Below are positions 18,709 to 28,369 of a stretch of DNA of 64,000 bases, piece by piece. The DNA lies in contig NC_087071.1 of assembly GCF_963678635.1 (NCBI RefSeq), forward strand, positions 28,555,325-28,619,324. Direction: 5' to 3'. The translations under genes were made by a program, and so were the position numbers. Positions within the stretch are counted from its first letter, which is position 1. Each line of letters begins with the position of its first letter. This DNA comes from Symsagittifera roscoffensis (taxonomy: Eukaryota; Xenacoelomorpha; Acoela; Convolutidae). The notes beneath the pieces are model-generated. The model worked only from the letters and a program-made list of their open reading frames with translations, had not been told where the DNA came from and did not search any database.

Positions 18709-21314
18709 AATTATTAATTTTTCTCCAACTCCTTTTTCTAGTAATCTCAAATCAAAACATAAACCCTTCTCCTCGTACAGGACCACAAGATTTATTAGTA
18801 ACACATTACGATTGTGAAGAAAATGAACAAAAAACACTACATAAATATGCAATAAATCAAGTATCACAATGTGAAACAGAACCACAAGCTATAGAAACCA
18901 CAGATGTAATAGCAACACTCTATTCAAAAGCCCGAGCAACAACAGTTACAGGTTATAAATTCACAGCAACATTTTCCGAAAAGAAAGTACATTGTTCACA
19001 AGTCTCGAACGGAAACAAAAACCGACTTGACCATGAATCATTCTATCAGAGTAATATAGAACGTCTTTTACATCTCAATCCCGACGATTGTAAAAATGAA
19101 TTACTTAGACTAAACATCACACAAAATAAAAACTCCCAAAGAAATTTAGTCAACTTTCAAGTTTTTTCAGACTCTGTACATCAATCACAACTTGAAAGAC
19201 ACCAAGGACATATAAAACTAGACGAAAAATACCCGTATAACGGCGCACACGGACGATTAACCTATGACCTACACGATAAACATTGGATACCACACATTGG
19301 TATAAATGACCCATCAAACTGCAAAGCAGACACAAAAAATAAAGGATACCAAGAAATAATGTTTTTCGATTGGAAAATACAACTCGAAAAAATACAACTA
19401 ACACGAGATTTATCAGATAATACAATGATCTATCAAGGAATCCGATTACCTTGTAAAAATGATCAAGGTTATTGCGACCCTACAACGAGAACACAAGCAA
19501 CCATTGTTTGGTTCCCCGAAGATACATGTACAACATTTCAAGTAGCAAAAATACACGCTCGTATGATAAAATTTCACGAAAAATATTTTATACAATCAAT
19601 TCCATATGAACAAGTCCATCCATCACGAAAACTAAGTTCTAATTTTAGAAACATAGACAATATAGAAAATAAATTGACACGTTTTCAAATATATCAAGAA
19701 ACAGAACTTGCATGTAAATACAGAAACCCAATTCACAAAACACAATACTCCGAGATATTAGTTGAATACGAAAAAGGATTCGACATGACCACTGGAAAAG
19801 TAAAAATCGACCCATATGCCACAGGTCATCCTCTAAACGAAGGAACATCCTATATACCAGTTAATTTTGAAAAAAGCAACGGACAACCTGGTGGACATCT
19901 AAAACCCCATGACACCAGAAGCACACGCTTACAAGAATTATCACTAATGAATACTACATATTTCGGTAATATCCACTATGATATTCATTTAGATATGAAA
20001 CTAGATTATACAATTAGCCGAATTTTTCAAGAAATGTCACTCTCCGAATTAGAAACACTACACCAACTATGCGAATTAGAACGAACACAAATATTACAAT
20101 CACTTGCACTAGCAGTATTAAAAATACCCTATGCAGGATACTTATTATCTGGAAATAGATCAAATTGTTTAGACTATGAAGGAAACATCTTATGGTTTTA
20201 TACTTGTACTAAAAAAGTATCACCACTATACGTTTTTGAAGATAAACGATGTTATAAAAGAATCCCTATCTTTTATAAGAATAAAGTACATTTCGTGGAT
20301 ACACTTTCACGAAGAACCTATTTCTGGGATACCGCAGTCCCATGTGGATCAGAAAACAGCCACAATGTAGTACAACTAAACCCTGATGAAAATAAATATT
20401 ATCTTCTCACTCCATATCCCACATTAATGCAATCACTCAAAAAATTTTCACCAGAAAGCATTCGCGCTATTGCACGAAACCCAAATATAGACTTACAATC
20501 AATAGGAATCTATTCAAAATCAGATATTCAACATCACATTAGAACACAACAATTCCAAGAATTATTAACACAAATGGACACTATACAAAGACAATCAATA
20601 GACCAAAATTTACGCAAACTTGCAGAAACCGCAGGATTTGCCGATATCTACACGCAAGACTATAGCGGATATTTTAAAGACATTAAAGATTATATATATC
20701 TAAACGGTGAAAAATACCGTCCCCAAGATATATCACCAATTAACATTTTTAGCTTTGTTACACTCAAAAATGAGATCCTCGATTTTCTAGGATGGCCCTA
20801 CTACATCTTAGAAAAATTGACTATTTTATACGCAATGTTTAACTTTATTGGATTTCTTTTCTCACTTTTAAAAGGAATCTACAACACATGTGCTATACAC
20901 ACACAAGTAAACAGACAAGCAAGCGTAGCACGCATACTCTTTGCAGGATTTTTTGGAATCTTTTCTACATCTATAAACAAAATTCTTTTAGACGCACAAA
21001 TAAAAGAATATAACACAAAAATAGCAACACGACAAAATACATACGACGAAGAACATAACAATGTAGACATAACGCCAACGGCACCACAATTACCACCCCT
21101 ACCAAATAACCATCCACTATCCCTAGTCCCACGAAATTTTCGAAATTTAGCAATCACACATAATCCAAATTTTCGACTCACCACATCACAAAGTCCCATC
21201 CAACATATAATGACACACCAGTCACAAGATCAAAATACTTATGAACAAATTATTGAACAACCCCATACCACCGCTTTTCAGTCTCAAAATAATCATTTTT
21301 TTAGCCCACGATGA
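18696..21314 (+). CDS. env: Envelope-like glycoprotein (872 aa)
   Basis: ATG 18696 opens with a clear signal peptide (residues 1-18, Leu/Phe/Ile-rich). The ectodomain has many cysteines and N-glycosylation sites, a spaced C...C pattern near residues 110-135, and a CYKR...FVDTLSRRTYFW...C block near residues 520-550. Hydrophobic segments lie at about residues 695-730 and 745-770, followed by a polar, Pro/Gln-rich tail. Overall layout and the C-terminal hydrophobic-His-basic-hydrophobic pattern recall chuvirus-type (class III fusion) glycoproteins known to be captured by some LTR elements. That is from memory of the family and unconfirmed. No obvious furin-type site was seen. It would mediate entry between cells if active. 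Confidence 0.75.
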   Translation: MYILKLLIFLQLLFLVISNQNINPSPRTGPQDLLVTHYDCEENEQKTLHKYAINQVSQCETEPQAIETTDVIATLYSKARATTVTGYKFTATFSEKKVHCSQVSNGNKNRLDHESFYQSNIERLLHLNPDDCKNELLRLNITQNKNSQRNLVNFQVFSDSVHQSQLERHQGHIKLDEKYPYNGAHGRLTYDLHDKHWIPHIGINDPSNCKADTKNKGYQEIMFFDWKIQLEKIQLTRDLSDNTMIYQGIRLPCKNDQGYCDPTTRTQATIVWFPEDTCTTFQVAKIHARMIKFHEKYFIQSIPYEQVHPSRKLSSNFRNIDNIENKLTRFQIYQETELACKYRNPIHKTQYSEILVEYEKGFDMTTGKVKIDPYATGHPLNEGTSYIPVNFEKSNGQPGGHLKPHDTRSTRLQELSLMNTTYFGNIHYDIHLDMKLDYTISRIFQEMSLSELETLHQLCELERTQILQSLALAVLKIPYAGYLLSGNRSNCLDYEGNILWFYTCTKKVSPLYVFEDKRCYKRIPIFYKNKVHFVDTLSRRTYFWDTAVPCGSENSHNVVQLNPDENKYYLLTPYPTLMQSLKKFSPESIRAIARNPNIDLQSIGIYSKSDIQHHIRTQQFQELLTQMDTIQRQSIDQNLRKLAETAGFADIYTQDYSGYFKDIKDYIYLNGEKYRPQDISPINIFSFVTLKNEILDFLGWPYYILEKLTILYAMFNFIGFLFSLLKGIYNTCAIHTQVNRQASVARILFAGFFGIFSTSINKILLDAQIKEYNTKIATRQNTYDEEHNNVDITPTAPQLPPLPNNHPLSLVPRNFRNLAITHNPNFRLTTSQSPIQHIMTHQSQDQNTYEQIIEQPHTTAFQSQNNHFFSPR

Positions 21315-23116
21315 GCCGCCAACTTGGATCACTACACCGATCAAATTCCCACCCAACCAATCTTACCTCTCCAATCCCAATAATACCACTTTTTGCTTTT
21401 CCGCCACCCGATTTTCCATCTAGTATTGTAACATCAGGCATGAATTCCGACACTAATTCACACATCTCAGTTTTATATTCCATCTCACAACTCAATAACC
21501 CGAATATTGAAACCCCCGATGAATTTGCCGACTCAGAACCATCCCCATCCAATAATTTTAATAACTCTTCTAATTTTTCTCAACCCCCTTTTCAACCCAT
21601 ATTATCCAATAACCCTGACCCAATCACTCCCACACCCTCTTATGCTTCCCAAGTTACCCCAACCTACTCCTCATACCATTCTGACCAATCATCTCATTCT
21701 CCAGACACCCCCCGAATCTCCCCAGAGCTAGATAATTTTATTACCCTTCAACAACAACCCTACCACCTCCATACCCCAACAATAAACCAAATCTCCTCCA
21801 CAATAAATTCATCCAACCCCCCTACCCCTACACCCTCTTCAAATAATACTGAATCATTAGCACCATCATCCACATCAACTGAATCTTCACTCAACACTAA
21901 TAGAGCTTACCGCACTTTTAAAAGAAAGTTCCCCAACCATCCTTTCCCAGCAAAACCAGGAACAGCCCGTGAATACATCAACCACCCCAAGCATACTAAC
22001 ACAAAAGAATTTTTAGCCATCACCTTACCCTCATTCCCACAATACACCTTAAACACCCCCCACGACACTAACGAAACACGCAACTTTGTAGATGAATACG
22101 TTTTAATGCCCACTCTCTCTTGGACCTCATATTATCATTTCACTAACCCTCTTTGCTTACCTTTATCTAACACTCACATCGATATAGAGCGAAATACGGA
22201 CATGCTATATCGACTCACTACACCACTAACCGCTAGACAATTTACTTACGTTGGATATAAAAAATCACTAAAAACACACACTGCACCTAGAGCTAACGAA
22301 TATACACTCGAATACTATGATCACAACATCATCAGAGCTAACCAAGATCAATTCTTAGACGACGATCGCTTCGCTAATCCACAAATTACCGAGAAATTTT
22401 TCATCAAGACACCATATATATTTACACTAAACATCTTCGACCGAAAGTTTGATCACATTATTTCAGAAGCACTAACAGACACACAAGCATACGAAAGTTT
22501 TAAAGAACGCTTCCAAATATTTTCACTAACCTTTCATTTCCTTGCACCACACGAAAGAGATTTACACTGCTCACACGATATTATGTTGCGCACTAAACAA
22601 ACCCACACATATAGTTATTATCGCTTCATCCAAAATCACTTTGACCTACACACACCCTCTAGACAACCACACCATCGTTTTCAATTCATTAATTCCAAAT
22701 ACACTTCACCATTTTTCCTAAATTTCACATATTGCATTAAAGATACTAACCTTCATGGTATTCTTCGCAATTATGATCCCATAACCCAAATGTACATCTT
22801 CTGTCCCATCACCAAGACCTTCAACGCCGAAGAATCCCGACCCTTCCTTATCCCGCACGAGTTTGTACAACCTATAGAAATCCCAATTTTAGAATTCATC
22901 CACAACACTAAATTCAATCACAAATTATATAATCTAATCCAAAACACACCTTATGAGTTTGCAGTTGGCACTGAAGAACTAACCACTATCAAGGCACTCC
23001 AATTGCTTTGGCCACTGCTTCAGACTAAAAATATCATCCGCATCTTAGCTAAACTACTAACAACTTCAGAACTAATTCACGACATCTTCCCCCACGGTTT
23101 TTTCCCCGACGACTAA
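21311..23116 (+). CDS. 601-aa ORF of unknown function after env
   Basis: The ATG overlaps the env stop as ATGA (21311-21314), so coupled translation is likely. Residues 1-200 are Ser/Pro/Thr/Asn-rich and disordered. Residues 200-601 look like a folded, aromatic-rich protein (for example FQIFSLTFHFLAPHERDLHC) with no transmembrane segment or signal peptide. Nothing in it matches a family I know. The long intact frame supports selection for a protein. Codons end in C more often than in gag/pol, which may reflect a separate origin. The stop is followed at once by a splice donor. Confidence 0.7.
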   Translation: MSRQLGSLHRSNSHPTNLTSPIPIIPLFAFPPPDFPSSIVTSGMNSDTNSHISVLYSISQLNNPNIETPDEFADSEPSPSNNFNNSSNFSQPPFQPILSNNPDPITPTPSYASQVTPTYSSYHSDQSSHSPDTPRISPELDNFITLQQQPYHLHTPTINQISSTINSSNPPTPTPSSNNTESLAPSSTSTESSLNTNRAYRTFKRKFPNHPFPAKPGTAREYINHPKHTNTKEFLAITLPSFPQYTLNTPHDTNETRNFVDEYVLMPTLSWTSYYHFTNPLCLPLSNTHIDIERNTDMLYRLTTPLTARQFTYVGYKKSLKTHTAPRANEYTLEYYDHNIIRANQDQFLDDDRFANPQITEKFFIKTPYIFTLNIFDRKFDHIISEALTDTQAYESFKERFQIFSLTFHFLAPHERDLHCSHDIMLRTKQTHTYSYYRFIQNHFDLHTPSRQPHHRFQFINSKYTSPFFLNFTYCIKDTNLHGILRNYDPITQMYIFCPITKTFNAEESRPFLIPHEFVQPIEIPILEFIHNTKFNHKLYNLIQNTPYEFAVGTEELTTIKALQLLWPLLQTKNIIRILAKLLTTSELIHDIFPHGFFPDD

Positions 23117-23119
23117 CAG

Positions 23120-23198
23120 GTAAGTATGAATCAAATGAATATTACTAACTAATTAAAATATTAAAAAACTCACCATACTTTATCCATGTTTTCTTTAG
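23120..23198 (+). other. Candidate 79-nt intron just after the last stop
   Basis: Donor CAG|GTAAGTATG at 23117-23128 follows the TAA by 3 nt. A perfect TACTAAC branch site lies at 23143-23149 and a TTTTCTTTAG acceptor ends at 23198. Spacing from branch A to AG is 50 nt. Confidence 0.65.
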
Positions 23199-24070
23199 AT
23201 TTTTAGCCTTCATCCGACGATCACCTACAAAAACCACAAAAGACAAATAAAGATCGCAAATTTCATCAAACAGATTTCAACAATTCTATTAATCTCTTAC
23301 ACTTATAAATTTATAAATTTAATACCAATGCAGTAAATTCATTTCTAAAATTTTCCCCACAAGCAGTAAATCTAATAATGATGAAAATTTGTAACTTAAA
23401 ATTCCCCCATAACCAGCAGTAAATTTCCAAATTCTATGCAGTAAATTAATAAAATGCAAATGCAGTACTAACCTTTTGATATTCTCATTCATTCGCACAG
23501 AAATTCTATCCACACTCGCACAGCTCGCCCACGAAGAATTGTTTAAAATAATGAATTTCAGTTTCAAGTTTTCACACTCAACAACTCTAACATATAATAA
23601 CATGTTTCAAACTTTCCTTTAACCCGGTTGGAAAGGAATCACATATTAAACAAAACTAACCAACGCAGCTTACTAAATACCACAAATCATAGAATAACAG
23701 CATGACTAAGAAAAGGAAACCAACGGTACCCAGACCGGATTAACCCAGTTTAAAACTGGATAATTTATTCTTTTGAAGACTATTATAAAGTCTAAGAAAG
23801 AAATAATAAAACACAAAAAGTCGAAAGACAAACCCATACCACGAACAATTTGATTTTTGGAAAAAGGACATAACCAACAAGACATAAGAAAAACCACAAC
23901 AAACCCAACATAAAACGTTGTCACATAACAGGACCCCTCACAAAAACCGCATGAAATCATACTCCCACTCCTGGCCTAACCCACCAGGAAGGACGTCCTG
24001 AGCATGCTCTATAGCCGGCCTAACCCACCGCGCTATATCCACGCTTTGTGACCACACCTCTATTTTTAAT

Positions 24071-24098
24071 AAGAGCTACTCAAGTGTGAGTAACTCTT
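24071..24098 (+). promoter_or_regulatory. 3' region hairpin
   Basis: AAGAG-C-TACTCA pairs with TGAGTA-A-CTCTT around an AGTG loop: 11 pairs with one mismatch. Confidence 0.55.
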
Positions 24099-24622
24099 CA
24101 AAATAACCGAACTAAAACAAAAAGCTTTTGTGAAAACAACTAACTAAAATCATAATTAAAAAATATTAAACTAATAAATGTTTTATAAAATGTAAATTAC
24201 ATTATGCAATACATAGATCAGAATACAACACCAAGGACGAACATCTAAAGACAGAACGACCCCACTACACTCGAGAGAGAATGACCAACCACAATCGATA
24301 TGCCACTCACAATCACAACTCAAAGGATTTAGAGTACGACTTGACTTCGCAGAAAAGGACTTCATTGAACTAGACCAATGACCACCTCGATGTTCAAGTA
24401 TACGTACAGATCCGAGTAACCAGGCATCCCCTCCACGCACAATCTCCACGCCATTCCCAAACTAAATCAGATACAAAAAAAGTTCTCCACGCAGAACAGA
24501 AAAACCTGACATAGCAAACCATTCTGAAATCAGATTTGAGTTTGTTGCAAAGACTTAGTCGTTGTCACTAGAAGACACAACGTCTTATGTCTCTAACTCC
24601 AGCTTCCTGGAACTTCTTTAAC

Positions 24623-24648
24623 AAAAAGGAAACAGAAGAAATAAGATG
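24623..24648 (+). promoter_or_regulatory. Purine-rich tract, possible displaced polypurine tract
   Basis: A mostly A/G run lies 82 nt before the 3' LTR. The bases touching the LTR (GGATGGG) are only a weak purine tract. Confidence 0.3.
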
Positions 24649-24729
24649 TTCGCCAAACACCAACGTCCATCATCCATCCTTCGAATTGCAGAAGAACTAT
24701 TCTAAAAAACTCTGTAAAACCCGGATGGG

Positions 24730-25139
24730 TGGAACCTGATCTAAACTACATTTTATGATTGGATAATTTAGATATTTTACCAATGTAAAGTATTTAATAT
24801 TAACCAATCATGATCCATCTAACTAACAACCCACTTATTTGTAAGTGCTGAAGTTACTTGTAATTTCAGCACCAGAGAGATTTGAATTTAACTTAGAAAT
24901 TAGTTGGACTCTCCCGAGCACTTCAGCAACCGCAATAAACCAGTATACCCTAGATCTATTGAGCCTAGCAGAGACTAGTTAAACAACCTGAGACTAGATA
25001 GTATAAGAGTAAGATTAGGATCGGTATTAGACTAAGAAGTTGCACGAATCTATCCGGCCGAAAATAAGATAGCGTGACGAGCAGACGGTGTACCCTATCC
25101 GAAATTACTCTATGAGTTAACCAACTCGGTCCTAACTCA
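24730..25139 (+). repeat. 3' LTR (410 bp)
   Basis: Matches the 5' LTR with no difference seen. AATAAA at 24934-24939 is the likely poly(A) signal. Confidence 0.97.
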
Positions 25140-25143
25140 CAAT
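25140..25143. repeat. Target-site duplication, right (CAAT)
   Basis: Second copy of the 4-bp CAAT that precedes the element. Confidence 0.85.
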
Positions 25144-26109
25144 TGCAATTTATCTGTGTGGTAAATGCCAATTAGGCTGTAGTCATTTAATATTAGCAAA
25201 CCCTTGTTTGGTGGGTTTTAAAATAAAATTCTATATTCAACTCTGAACACTGAGTCTGTGTCCCAAAAAGAACCTCTGAACACGGCTTTTGTTTCTAAAC
25301 TGGAGAAAACCCGCTTTTGCGAGATACAACTGCTTCTGAACTGGAAAACTTTTGTGTAGAACACTTGTGTAAAACGCTTCTGTGTAGAATACCTGTTTTT
25401 GAACTGCTACTGCTAAACTGATGTCGATTTCTCGTGTGGGGCGCCAAAATGTGGCCGCTCAAATCTACAAATGGAAAAAAAGCAATATGCAAATTGTAAA
25501 TTATTGATACTTCTCGGTAAATAGCTCCAAAAACTGTTAAAAGTGAACATTGTATAATCGGTCATAGCAACAACTTTTTAATTACTGCAAACTCAAAGCA
25601 AGCTCTCAAAACACTGGTATTTGCCCTTGAGAGAAATTGTTTTTTTTTGGAGGTCAGACATAATCAAATTTGAACCGTTTTAGAGAGAAAAAACAATTAA
25701 AAACCGTCAAATGGGACTATAGCCCCTCGGCTTTACATGTGTAAAGGTCAGGTCAGGTCATGGGGTTGGTTGCACCCTGTGGTTTAGCCATTGTTACATA
25801 CGCTAGGCTATTGTCATGTTAGTCTTCCAGTTTTTCACTCTTATTTGCGTTCCCACTTTCATTTCGTTATATGTATTTACAATAAACAAAAAAATTGCGT
25901 ATGATGTTTTCATACAATGTTTTTTGATGAACAGTATAACAAAAAGCTTGTATTTAATTCCAGGGTGTCTAAAAATGGTTATTATAAAACTTTATTGCAT
26001 AGGAACAATGCAATTTTTTTAAAGCGACCGAAAATTTTTTTAAGCGACTTAAACTGAATTGAAGGCAAGCAATTCGTTTTAATATTGCGTTATTAATAGC
26101 GTGTGGAAG

Positions 26110-26310
26110 ATAAAAGGAAAAATGTATCGAAAATTTTGTCGATTTTTTAGGTCGACCAAACTGATTTTCTGAGCTCTCCTAAATTACCAAACGCGTTTCT
26201 TAGGCACTTTTTGATGTTTTTGGTAAAAAATTGCGTTTTTGTGGCGTGCGCTCCCCTTTAAGAAAAAGGCGTCTTAAGAAAAATATTAGTGTCGGTCAGC
26301 CGAAATTGAA
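26110..26310 (+). mobile_element. MITE-A fragment
   Basis: Shares TTTTGTCGA.TTTTTTAGGTCGACCAAA, TGAGCTCTCC, GGCGTGCGCTCCCC and the GGTCAGCC stretch with the full copies. Both ends are lost. Confidence 0.6.
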
Positions 26311-26636
26311 CGTGCCAACTTGAGTCTTAAAACTTGCGTCTGACAGTTTTGGTAGGCATGGCAAACATAAAGACAAACTTTTTGGAATGCTTGTTGGATG
26401 AAAACCACTGAGAATACTTCATAAATCTTCTCGTTATTCAACTTGGTTGTCCAGATTAACAATATTCAATATATGTTTTTCATATTATTTTTAACAGTTA
26501 GAGTAGCTCAAATAAGACTAATTCAACAATGCGACCGGATTTGGCTGACTATTCACTTAAGTTCAAATCAATTTGGATGTTCATAGCTCTGAAAAGGTTA
26601 GATTTGGTGGATGTAACTTTTTTTTTCAAATTTCAG

Positions 26637-26912
26637 GAACTCGTAAAACTGTCATATTGGAGGAAAAATGGAAAAATTCGACCTCAGTGGAAGTAGCAGT
26701 TATCACTAATGAATCCATCGCCATTTCAAGTGTTGGTTGCATTGACTCTAGGGGACGTCATTGCAATCAAGATTACTTGGTGACTGAAGATAATCCAGGG
26801 GAAGTTTCGGTTATTCTTCACAATTTGACTCCAGCTGAACTTCACACAATAACATTGACCTTGGACATTAATAACGATACAGGTTACATCAAGGAGATTA
26901 ACGTTTGCATGG
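26637..26912 (+). CDS. Receptor gene exon C: FN3-like domain
   Basis: Acceptor CAAATTTCAG, donor ATGG|GTGAGT; 276 nt, phase 1 to 1. The segment ending VILHNLTPAELHTITLTLDI is the E-F region of an FN3 domain. The N-terminal strands are short. It is the first exon after the retroelement. Confidence 0.85.
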
Positions 26913-27521
26913 GTGAGTGCAAGTAGTTTCAGTTTGGTTTCTAGATATCAATTTCTAATGAATGTCAAAAAAACGTGGTCTCGCAATTGTTACTGGAAGT
27001 ATGCTGTGTTCTTACCATATCCAAAGCTAGTTTTCTCATAAAAAATTTTGGCGTTTTTTTCAACAAGCGCTTATTTGAATCGTTTGAACACTGAAAAACT
27101 GATTTATGTTTAAATTTTTTTAAATGCTTCAATATAATTGAGAAAGTTTGATGATCGATGTTGTGTTGGGAAATACTTGGCTATGTTCGGGTGGCCCCGT
27201 GTCCACTGATAAAAGGGACACACATTTCACGTCACATTTAGCTTGTGAATAATATCAGAAAGATGTGTTCCCGCCTCTTTCACAGCGACATTTAATTTAA
27301 CGACACAAACGCTGCTTACTATGCAGAAACGACTTCAGTGAGGGGTCGATTTTATTATGGGAAGCGGAATTACGTCGAATTCTTGAGAGAGACGAACAAT
27401 TAATTTATCAATGAAAAATCAAAAGCGCGGCAAATGAAACCAGTTGTACATCAAAAGGTGGGAGTCGGCGTTTGTTCAAATAATTATTAAAAGTTCAGAT
27501 GCATTAGAAACTATTGTTTAC

Positions 27522-27906
27522 CATTGTTTCGAAATTTTTGTCGACCTTTTTTTTAGGTCAATCAAATTTATTTTTCAAGCTCTCTCAATGCACTAAAAAG
27601 ACCCTGTTTTTGGCCAAATTTTATGCGCCGCAGGCTAAATTTTGAAAAAAACAGGCCGAAAAAAGCGTTTTTAGGCACTTTTTTTAAAAACTTTTTGACC
27701 AAAGAATCGTGGTTTTTTTTGGCGCGCGCTCTCATTCAAATTTAGTGTATATTGGCGCCAAAGGCGCCTTTAGAAAAAATTTAGGGTCCGTCAGCCAAAA
27801 ATGGATATTTCAAAATAGTACAAAGACGGGACCCTTTGGGTCGGCAGGTGGTCGAATCCCTGAGAAGGGAGGGCGTCCACCCCCCTTCCCCCTAACTCCG
27901 CCCATG
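27522..27906 (+). mobile_element. MITE-A copy lacking its left end
   Basis: Contains GCGCCGCAGGC, GGCGCGCGCTC, GGCGCCAAAGGCGCC, GACCCTTTGGGTCGGCAGG and ends CCCCCTAACTCCGCCCATG. The left terminal repeat is missing. Confidence 0.7.
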
Positions 27907-28369
27907 TGTACCATCTCGGCGGTGGTTCTGCTTTTTGCTTGTGGGGACGGGAAAAAAGTGGGTGTTTTTAGGCCGACCATAATGGTCCACCATATTGACC
28001 CAAAGTACTATAAGCATCTAGTTTTGCCGACATGTTTTGCAAAAATCTGAAGTAATAGGGATACTTTTTCGAACGTTTTGATTTAAAAAATCTCGTGTTT
28101 TTAGCGCGCCCGTGACCGTGAAAGTTTGTATATAAATTTGTGCGAATGCGTCTTTAGAAAAACTTTGGAGTTGATCGACTGAAAATAGAGGACGAATTCT
28201 CAAGGGAGACGTTTAACTTCATATTACTCCGGCGCCGCAATTAATTCTATAACCTTCCCAAAAACCTGATCGACTCGAGAAGACAAAGCAACCTATGCTG
28301 AACTTATTAAAGAAGAATTAAAATCAATTTATCAATGCTGAATTAAAATCAAAAAAGCGACAAAAGAAA

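Larger units (their letters stand above)
23117..24729 (+). promoter_or_regulatory. Element 3' non-coding region, structured
   Basis: It has 1.6 kb without a long ORF. It holds a 79-nt intron, four GCAGTAAAT motifs (23330, 23363, 23416, 23438) plus GCAGTACT (23462), two GGCCTAACCCACC copies (23973 and 24017) and a strong hairpin at 24071-24098. It may act in RNA export or stability. Confidence 0.6.
6217..25139 (+). mobile_element. Giant env-bearing Ty3/gypsy-class LTR element (18.9 kb)
   Basis: Two 410-bp direct LTRs that I could not tell apart base for base bound the element, which begins TG and ends CA and is flanked by CAAT. Internal gene order is leader, small basic ORF, gag, pol (PR-RT-RNase H-IN with GPY module), two small hydrophobic ORFs, an AUG-less ORF, an envelope-like ORF and a 601-aa ORF. 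PR-RT-RH-IN order and the GPY module place it in the Ty3/gypsy class. The coding strand is rich in A and poor in G. Typical gypsy elements are 5-8 kb, so this one is unusually long. It lies in the same orientation as the host gene. Pol is interrupted, so this copy is not autonomous as read. Confidence 0.97.
4643..26636 (+). other. Giant intron carrying the LTR element
   Basis: The intron is 21,994 bp; 18,927 bp of it is the LTR element plus one target duplication, so the pre-insertion intron was about 3.07 kb. The remaining sequence holds MITE-A copies (4717-5250, 26110-26310), a family B fragment (5640-5830) and a short tandem repeat (5396-5430). The stretch 25144-26110 contains only degenerate repeats that I cannot name. 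Confidence 0.85.

Noticed and set aside
25205-25500. Possible second LTR or primer-site region (GGGGCGCCAAAATG)
   Set aside because: No matching partner repeat or coding sequence nearby.
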